From positions 1 to 5,013 of the forward strand of contig PXDM01000054.1 in assembly GCA_003565055.1 (NCBI GenBank): a stretch of 5,013 nt of DNA, written 5' to 3'. The translations under genes and the position numbers were made by a program. This document shows, piece by piece, positions 1 to 5,013 of this stretch. The stretch comes from Paracoccaceae bacterium. Its GTDB lineage: Bacteria > Pseudomonadota > Alphaproteobacteria > Rhodobacterales > Rhodobacteraceae. The notes under the pieces were generated by a model, which worked only from the letters and a program-made list of their open reading frames with translations, made no database searches and was not told where the DNA came from. Position 1 is the stretch's first letter; each line of letters opens with the position of its first letter.

Positions 1-590
1 AGGTCAACTGGGCTGCTCCCGATCAGCGTCGGGTGATCTTTCGCGGCACGCTGGGCGAGATCACGCGCGCAGGCGGGGCCTTTCGCACGGAGCTTCGTGG
101 CCTCTCGGAGCCGCTGGGCCAGCCCGGCGGGCGCATCTATCACGCGGCCTGCGCGGCCAGTCTGGGCGATACGGCCTGCCGCTTCGACCTCAACACGCCC
201 GGATTCTCGGCCGAAGCGCCGCTGGCCGCGCAGCGCGCAGAGCCTGCGCAGCTCCGCTTTGCGCCCATCGAGACGGTCGCGCCGGGCTGGTTCGCAGGCG
301 GGCGCTTGGTCGTGCTTTCGGGCGCTGCGGAAGGTCTGATCGCCCGGATCCGTGATGACCGGGTTCGCGATGAGATGCGCGAGATCTCGCTCTGGGACAG
401 CCTGCGCGCGGCGCTTGCGCCCGGTGACATGATGCGGCTCGAAGTGGGCTGCGACAAACAGGCAGGCACCTGTCGGCAGAAATTCAACAACCTGCTGAAT
501 TTCCGTGGCTTTCCACATATTCCGGGCGAGGACTGGCTCACCAGCTATCCCAAGGCAGGCGCGCCCAATCAAGGCGGGAAGCGGCGCTGA
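1..590 (+). CDS. GTA/phage tail hub protein, DUF2163 with BR0599-type C-terminal domain (5' partial)
   Basis: This is the C-terminal 195 residues of a tail-tip hub protein of the RcGTA g13 type, related in role to the phage lambda gpL tail-tip protein. The frame is open to the left edge (first full codon at base 3, reading VNWAAPDQRRVIFRGTLGE), so the GTG at 33 is an internal valine and the true start lies outside the window. Family marks are the FRGTLGEITRAGGAF stretch followed by LRGLSEPL (DUF2163) and the closing CRQKFNNLLNFRGFPHIPG (BR0599-type phage domain). Four cysteines (codons at 150, 177, 450 and 471) form two pairs, C-x8-C and C-x6-C, suggestive of an iron-sulfur site. The C-terminus is basic (GGKRR). 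The stop overlaps the ATG of the peptidase gene, implying translational coupling. Seen: residues, frame and overlap. Known: family role in GTA/siphophage tails. Inferred: metal binding in this protein. Confidence 0.93.
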   Translation, partial: VNWAAPDQRRVIFRGTLGEITRAGGAFRTELRGLSEPLGQPGGRIYHAACAASLGDTACRFDLNTPGFSAEAPLAAQRAEPAQLRFAPIETVAPGWFAGGRLVVLSGAAEGLIARIRDDRVRDEMREISLWDSLRAALAPGDMMRLEVGCDKQAGTCRQKFNNLLNFRGFPHIPGEDWLTSYPKAGAPNQGGKRR

Positions 591-1021
591 TGGGCGATGT
601 GGTGGCGCTTGCGCGCGCGTGGATCGGCACGCCCTATCATCACCGTGCGAGCACGCAAGGTGCCGGGGCGGATTGTCTGGGGCTGATCCTCGGGATCTGG
701 CGCGCGCATTACGGGCGCGCGGCCCCGCCCATCCCCGATTACGCCCCGCATTGGTCCGAGACCGGCCCCGAGGAGCAGCTCTGGCAGGGCCTCGCGCGCC
801 ATTTCCTGCCTGCGCACGCACCTGCGGATGGCCAGCTTTTGCTGTTTCGGCTGCAACCGCGTGCGCTTGCCAAGCATCTCGGCATCCAGACCCGTGCGGG
901 GCGCGGGTTCATCCATACCTGCCCACGCGCTGGCGTGGTGGAGGCCCCGCTTTCCGCCCCCTGGGCGCGGCGCATCGTGGCGCGCTTCGACTTTCCGCCG
1001 CGCATGACTGAAATGGAGTGA
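590..1021 (+). CDS. NlpC/P60-family cell-wall peptidase of the GTA/phage tail tip (g14 type)
   Basis: This 143-residue single-domain cysteine peptidase probably cleaves peptide stems of peptidoglycan, letting the particle breach the recipient cell wall. The start MGDVVALARAWIGTPYHHRAS is the usual N-terminus of phage-tail NlpC/P60 proteins. The nucleophile should be Cys29 in GADCLGL; His96 in AKHLGI is the expected catalytic histidine, and His109 in GFIHT the likely third polar residue. The motif DGQLLLF (80-86) precedes the His strand, as is normal in the family, and GVVEAPL follows it. No signal peptide or membrane segment is visible, as expected for a protein assembled into a particle. Length is normal for the family, which argues for an intact enzyme. 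The ATG shares one base with the hub stop (TGATG); only a weak purine-rich stretch (GGGAAG, 576-581) precedes it, so initiation probably relies on ribosomes finishing the hub gene. Activity and substrate are inferred from the family. Confidence 0.93.
   Translation: MGDVVALARAWIGTPYHHRASTQGAGADCLGLILGIWRAHYGRAAPPIPDYAPHWSETGPEEQLWQGLARHFLPAHAPADGQLLLFRLQPRALAKHLGIQTRAGRGFIHTCPRAGVVEAPLSAPWARRIVARFDFPPRMTEME
1015..1018 (+). promoter_or_regulatory. Ribosome binding site of the megatron gene
   Basis: GGAG lies six bases before the ATG at 1025 and directly abuts the peptidase stop codon (GGAGTGA). It supports ATG 1025 over the nearby out-of-frame GTG at 1018. The site is inside the coding end of the peptidase gene, so ribosomes ending that gene finish on top of it. 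Confidence 0.75.
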
Positions 1022-1024
1022 CAT

Positions 1025-4000
1025 ATGGCAACCTTGGTTCTTTCAGCAGTGGGCGCGGCGGTCGGCTCCAGCTTCGGGGGTGCCGTGCTGGGCCTGTCGG
1101 GGCTGGTCATCGGGCGCGCTGTTGGCGCGACTGTGGGGCGGCTGATCGACCAGCGGCTGATGGGCGGTGGCTCGCAGGTGATCGAGACAGGCCGCATTGA
1201 GCGTCTGCGCCTGACCGGCGCGGCAGAGGGCGCGCCCGTGGCACTGGTCTGGGGGCGCGTGCGCGTGGGCGGGCAGGTCATCTGGGCTTCGCAATTCCGT
1301 GAGCGCGTGCGCACGTCCGGAGGGGGCGGGGGTAAGAACGCGCGCCAGCCGAAAATCCGCGAATACAGCTATTCGATCTCGCTCGCCGTCGCGCTCTGCG
1401 AGGGGCCGATCCTTGGCGTGGGGCGGATTTGGGCCGATGGGCAAGAGATTACGCCCGCGGATCTGAACCTGCGTGTCTATCTCGGTGGCGAAGACCAGCT
1501 CCCCGACCCGCTGATCGACGCCATCGAGGGCGCGGGCCGCGCCCCAGCCTATCGCGGGATCGCCTATGTGGTGATCGAGGACATGCCGCTCGGTGAATTC
1601 GGCAATCGCGTGCCGCAGCTCAGTTTTGAGGTTCTGCGCGCCGTCGAGAGCGACACGCCGCAGGGCATGGCCGATCATCTGCAGGCCATTGCCCTGATGC
1701 CCGGCTCGGGCGATTTTTCGCTGGCCACGACGCCGCTCTATGCGCGCAGCTACAACGCAGCGACCGATGGGCCGAGCCCGACCGCGCCGACGCTGTCGGG
1801 CCGCGTGACCAATTCGGCGGATCTGCCGATGAACCTCAACACGCCGACCGGGCAGACGGATATTGACGCGGCCCTTGATGCGCTGGAACGCGAATTGCCG
1901 CGCTGTGCCTCAAGCCTCCTGATCGTGTCATGGTTCGGCTCGGACCTGCGCGCGAGCGCGTGCGAGATCGAGCCGAAGGTCGAGTATTCTGACCGTTTCG
2001 CCCCTGCGCAGCCCTGGTCGGTCGCGGGACGCGCTGCCATCGACACGCCCGAGATCGCGCGTCTTGGCGACAGCATCACCTACGGCGGCACGCCGTCGGA
2101 TGCGTCGGTGATCGAGGCGATTGCCGCGCTCAACGCACGCGGTCAGAAGGTCGTCTATTATCCGTTCATCCTGATGGCAATCACCGAGGGCAACAGCCTG
2201 CCCGATCCATGGTCGGATGCCGAGAGCCAGCCGGTCCTGCCCTGGCGCGGTCGGATTACCACAGTGAAAGCCCCCGGCGTGGCAGGCAGCACGGACGCAA
2301 CAGCCGCCGCCGAGGCCGAGGTCGCGGCGTTTTTCGGCACCGCGCAGGCCAGCCATTTCAGCATCGCCTCGGGCAGCGTGAGCTATTCCGGCCCGCAGGA
2401 ATGGCGCTACCGGCGTTTCATACTGCATCAGGCAGCGCTTTGCGCAGCTGCAGGCGGGGTCGATGCGTTCTGCATCGGCTCCGAGATGCGCGGGCTGACG
2501 CAGATCCGGGGCGCGGGCAACAGCTTCCCGGCTGTGGCCGCTCTGATCGCGCTGGCCGCCGAGGTCCGCGCAATCCTCGGGCCTGACACGAAACTCACCT
2601 ATGCGGCGGACTGGTCGGAATATTTCGGCTATATCACGCCGCAGGGGGATCGGTTTTTCCATCTCGACCCGCTCTGGGCGGACAGCAATATCGACTTCAT
2701 CGGCATCGACAATTACATGCCGCTCTCTGACTGGCGCGACGGGACGGACCATCTCGACGCGCATTGGGGCGATATCTACAATCTCGATTATCTGAAATCG
2801 AATGTCGTGGGCGGTGAGGGCCATGACTGGTTCTACGCCACGGCGCTCGACCGCGAAGAGCAGCGCCGCACGCCGATCATTGATGACAGCGAATGGGGCG
2901 AGGACTGGATCTTTCGCTACAAGGATCTGCGCTCGTGGTGGGAGAATGACCATCACGACCGCGTGGACGGTGTCCGCGCGGAAGACCCGACAGCCTGGGA
3001 GCCGCGCTCGAAGCCCTTCTGGTTCACCGAATACGGCTGCGCGGCCATCGACCGGGGCACGAACCAGCCGAATGTGTTTCTGGACCCGAAATCCTCTGAG
3101 AGCTTCGTGCCCTATTTCTCGCGCGGCTGGCGCGATGATGCGATCCAGATGCAGTATTACCGCGCGGTTAATGAGTATTGGTCGGACCCTGCCAATAACC
3201 CGGTCTCGGAACTCTATGAAGGCCCGATGGTCGATATGACCCGCGCCCATGCCTGGGCCTGGGATGCGCGGCCTTACCCATGGTTTCCGGGCAATCAGGC
3301 GCTCTGGGATGACGGCGCGAACTGGCTGCGCGGGCATTGGATTACGGGGCGGTCCACGAGCCAGCCGCTTGATGCGCTGATCGTGGCGATCTGCGCGCGG
3401 GCGGGCGTCACGGATGTCGATGTCAGCCGTGTCTACGGTGTGGTGCGTGGCTTTGCCATGGGCTCGACCGAGGCCCCGCGCGCGATGCTGCAGACGCTGA
3501 TGCTCGCCTACGGGGTCGAGGCCATCGAGCGCGAGGGGCGGCTGATCTTCCAGATGCGCAGGGGGCGTCCGGTGGCGGCGCTGGGCCATGAGGATCTGGC
3601 GCGCAGCGAGGGGGGCGATGTGACGCTCATCCGCGCGCCCGAGGCCGAGACCTCCGGGCGCGTGCGGCTGGGCTATATCGAGGAAGGCGCGGATTTCGAT
3701 CTGCGCGTGGCAGAGGCCATGTTCCCCGATGCCTCGTCGGACCGGGCCTCGGGCTCGGAATTGCCGCTGGTGTTTTCTGAAGGCGAGGCCGTGCTGATCG
3801 CCGAGCGCTGGCTGGCGCAGGCGCGGGTCGCGCGCGATACGTTGCGCTTCCGGCTGCCACCGTCGCGCGATATCGGCGCGGGTGATGTGGTGGCGCTCGA
3901 TCTCGGCGAGGGCGCGGGGCTCTGGCGCATCGACCGCGCGACGCTGGCCGGGGGGCGCGCGTTCGAGGCCACGCGGGTTGAGGATATCGTCTATGACTGG

Positions 4001-4978
4001 GGTGAGACAGGCCGCGTGGGCACGGCGCTTCTGGCCTTCGAGCCGCCCCGTCCGGTGCAGCCGGTTTTCCTCGACCTGCCGATGATCACCGGCGAGGAAG
4101 TGGCGCATCATCCCCGCGTTGCCGCGAGCGCCCAGGCCTGGCCGGGACTGGTCACCGTGCATCATCAAAGCGCGCCGGGGCAATTCGATCTCGATGCGCT
4201 CCTCGACAGCCCGGCCACGCTGGGCGTTACCGAGAGCCCGCTTGACGCCGCCATGCCCGGTCTCTGGGACCGGGGCGCGGGTCTTCGGGTGCGGATGGTT
4301 GCGGGCGCGCTCGACACGGTTGCGCCGGAGCGCGTGCTGGCCGGGGCCAATCTGATGGCCATCGGGCAGGGCGGTGCGTGGGAGTTGTTTCAATTCGCCG
4401 AGGCGCAACTGGTCGCGCCGGGTGTCTATGAACTGAGCCAACGCCTGCGCGGGCAATTCGGCACGGACGGGATCATGCCTGAAAGCTGGCCGCCGGGGTC
4501 GGTGGTGGTGGCGATTGACGAGGCCGCTCAGACGCTTCCCGTGCCGCTCGATGCATTGGGGCTGTTGCGCAGCTACCGGGTCGGGCCTGCGAGCCGACCG
4601 CTGGGGGATGCCGCGCAGGTCGATATCGACGCGATGTTTGAGGGCATCGGATTGCGGCCCTACCGGCCCGCACATTTGCGCGGCACCTTTGACGTGGCGG
4701 GCGATCTCGCGTTGCGCTGGATCCGGCGCACGCGGATCGGCGGCGACGGCTGGGGCGTCGCAGATGTGCCATTGTCGGAAGCGTCGGAACACTACCTGCT
4801 GCGCGTGCGCAGCGGCGGGGAGGTGCAGCGCGAAGTCACGCTGGACGTGCCGGACTGGACTTACACCGCGGCGATGCGCGCGGCGGATGGGGTCGGCGCG
4901 AGTTTCGTGATCGAGGTTGCACAGATCTCGGACCTCTTTGGCCCCGGCCTCTTTGCGCGCCTTGAGGTCAGCGCATGA
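1025..4978 (+). CDS. GTA tail-tip megatron / host-specificity protein with GTA TIM-barrel and phage-tail domains (g15 type)
   Basis: This 1317-residue protein corresponds to the RcGTA megatron (Rcc01698 type, about 1,300 residues), the central tail-tip protein that contacts the recipient envelope. Visible order: a Gly/Ala-rich hydrophobic N-terminus (1-46) with a glycine zipper; a conserved tail-protein region (about 55-240) containing a poly-Gly linker at 99-103 and ISLAVALCEGPILGVG, similar in style to gpJ-like tail-tip proteins; a glycosidase-like GTA TIM-barrel (best matched about 435-745) with HFSIA, GGVDAFCIGSEMRGLTQIR, LTYAADWSEYFGY, DFIGIDNYMPLSDW, FRYKDLRSWW, FWFTEYGCAAIDRGTNQPN and AWAWDARPYPWFP; a Phage-tail_3-like domain (about 785-960); and a C-terminal beta-rich region (about 1040-1317) with LWDRGAGLRVR and YELSQRLRGQFGTDG. 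Glu487 and Glu669 could be a catalytic pair. ATG 1025 is chosen for its GGAG site and family-like N-terminus. No frameshift or internal stop is seen. The stop overlaps a following ATG. Glycosidase activity is inferred, not shown; domain borders are approximate. Confidence 0.95.
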   Translation: MATLVLSAVGAAVGSSFGGAVLGLSGLVIGRAVGATVGRLIDQRLMGGGSQVIETGRIERLRLTGAAEGAPVALVWGRVRVGGQVIWASQFRERVRTSGGGGGKNARQPKIREYSYSISLAVALCEGPILGVGRIWADGQEITPADLNLRVYLGGEDQLPDPLIDAIEGAGRAPAYRGIAYVVIEDMPLGEFGNRVPQLSFEVLRAVESDTPQGMADHLQAIALMPGSGDFSLATTPLYARSYNAATDGPSPTAPTLSGRVTNSADLPMNLNTPTGQTDIDAALDALERELPRCASSLLIVSWFGSDLRASACEIEPKVEYSDRFAPAQPWSVAGRAAIDTPEIARLGDSITYGGTPSDASVIEAIAALNARGQKVVYYPFILMAITEGNSLPDPWSDAESQPVLPWRGRITTVKAPGVAGSTDATAAAEAEVAAFFGTAQASHFSIASGSVSYSGPQEWRYRRFILHQAALCAAAGGVDAFCIGSEMRGLTQIRGAGNSFPAVAALIALAAEVRAILGPDTKLTYAADWSEYFGYITPQGDRFFHLDPLWADSNIDFIGIDNYMPLSDWRDGTDHLDAHWGDIYNLDYLKSNVVGGEGHDWFYATALDREEQRRTPIIDDSEWGEDWIFRYKDLRSWWENDHHDRVDGVRAEDPTAWEPRSKPFWFTEYGCAAIDRGTNQPNVFLDPKSSESFVPYFSRGWRDDAIQMQYYRAVNEYWSDPANNPVSELYEGPMVDMTRAHAWAWDARPYPWFPGNQALWDDGANWLRGHWITGRSTSQPLDALIVAICARAGVTDVDVSRVYGVVRGFAMGSTEAPRAMLQTLMLAYGVEAIEREGRLIFQMRRGRPVAALGHEDLARSEGGDVTLIRAPEAETSGRVRLGYIEEGADFDLRVAEAMFPDASSDRASGSELPLVFSEGEAVLIAERWLAQARVARDTLRFRLPPSRDIGAGDVVALDLGEGAGLWRIDRATLAGGRAFEATRVEDIVYDWGETGRVGTALLAFEPPRPVQPVFLDLPMITGEEVAHHPRVAASAQAWPGLVTVHHQSAPGQFDLDALLDSPATLGVTESPLDAAMPGLWDRGAGLRVRMVAGALDTVAPERVLAGANLMAIGQGGAWELFQFAEAQLVAPGVYELSQRLRGQFGTDGIMPESWPPGSVVVAIDEAAQTLPVPLDALGLLRSYRVGPASRPLGDAAQVDIDAMFEGIGLRPYRPAHLRGTFDVAGDLALRWIRRTRIGGDGWGVADVPLSEASEHYLLRVRSGGEVQREVTLDVPDWTYTAAMRAADGVGASFVIEVAQISDLFGPGLFARLEVSA
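4964..4968 (+). promoter_or_regulatory. Probable ribosome binding site for the downstream gene
   Basis: GAGGT, complementary to the 3' end of 16S rRNA, lies six bases before the ATG at 4975, within the last codons of the megatron gene. It is the main reason to regard the ATGA overlap as a real start rather than chance. Confidence 0.5.
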
Positions 4979-5013
4979 CGCCCCCCGCGCAGACCGCCCG
5001 CCCACCCACCCCC
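4975..5013 (+). CDS. Start of a downstream coupled gene, product unknown (3' partial)
   Basis: An ATG overlaps the megatron stop as ATGA and opens a frame that stays open for 13 codons to the right edge, beginning MTPPAQTARPPTP. A GAGGT motif sits at suitable distance, and the ATGA arrangement is typical of coupled genes. The visible peptide is rich in Pro and Thr and has no recognisable domain. In many Rhodobacterales GTA clusters the megatron gene is followed by a small tail-associated gene, sometimes a DUF2793 protein, but these 13 residues do not identify one. It could also be a short chance frame at the end of the cluster. Only the sequence to the right would settle this. Confidence 0.42.
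   Translation, partial: MTPPAQTARPPTP

Noticed and set aside
33..590. GTG at 33 as the start of the hub gene
   Set aside because: The same frame is open upstream to base 3 and encodes family-like residues (VNWAAPDQRR) just before it, with no ribosome binding site in front of the GTG. The gene is cut by the window edge.
505..1011. A 168-codon + strand frame overlapping the hub end and the peptidase
   Set aside because: Its product is rich in Arg, Ala and Pro without a motif, and it overlaps the peptidase frame, which holds the Cys and His motifs of NlpC/P60 enzymes.
1316..1333. G-rich tract (poly-Gly linker codons) as a regulatory G-quadruplex or slippage site
   Set aside because: It encodes a glycine linker common at this place in gpJ-like tail proteins, the frame continues unbroken on both sides, and nothing else suggests a regulatory role.
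569..1678. Several - strand frames of 150-210 codons opposite the peptidase and the start of the megatron
   Set aside because: Their products are Arg/Pro/Ala-rich shadows without domains, lying opposite well-supported genes.
1928..5005. A 1025-codon open frame on the - strand opposite the megatron gene
   Set aside because: It is very long, but its product is a low-complexity mix rich in Arg, Ala, His, Pro and Asp with no recognisable motif, while the + strand frame shows clear family motifs throughout. In high-GC DNA with strong third-position GC preference, antisense frames often stay open by chance.
4979..5013. C-rich tail of the window as a terminator or repeat
   Set aside because: No inverted repeat followed by a T run is visible; the C runs are as easily Pro codons of a downstream gene.

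Overview
The window is high-GC (by eye in the mid-60s percent), strictly one-directional and almost wholly coding. It carries the tail-tip end of a gene transfer agent (GTA) structural cluster of the Rhodobacterales type. Three neighbouring + strand genes match, in order and in kind, the last three genes of the Rhodobacter capsulatus GTA (RcGTA) cluster: the hub/baseplate protein with DUF2163 and BR0599-type C-terminal domains (g13 type), the NlpC/P60 cell-wall peptidase (g14 type), and the roughly 1,300-residue 'megatron' or host-specificity protein with a GTA TIM-barrel and a phage-tail domain (g15 type). The organism is therefore most likely an alphaproteobacterium of the Roseobacter/Rhodobacter group. 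A siphophage or prophage carrying a GTA-like tail module cannot be excluded from 5 kb.

Layout: bases 1-590 are the 3' part of the hub gene, which is open to the left edge. Bases 590-1021 are the peptidase, whose start codon overlaps the hub stop (TGATG). Bases 1025-4978 are the complete megatron gene, with a GGAG ribosome binding site that runs into the peptidase stop. Bases 4975-5013 are a probable fourth gene that starts in an ATGA overlap behind a GAGGT motif and runs off the right edge. There is no intergenic gap longer than three bases, and no RNA gene, mobile element, CRISPR array or clear terminator.

Working together: by analogy with RcGTA, the hub sits at the end of the tail tube, the megatron builds the central tip and touches the recipient envelope, and the peptidase, possibly with the megatron's glycosidase-like barrel, locally opens peptidoglycan so that DNA can pass. 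The tight coupling fits proteins made in matched amounts from one long late transcript; the promoter must lie left of this window.

The most notable sequence-level details are a glycine repeat with four-residue spacing (a glycine zipper) at the megatron N-terminus, a four-cysteine arrangement in the hub that resembles an iron-sulfur site, and a pair of glutamates in the megatron barrel placed like the catalytic pair of clan GH-A glycosidases. The families are known; no wholly new system is evident.
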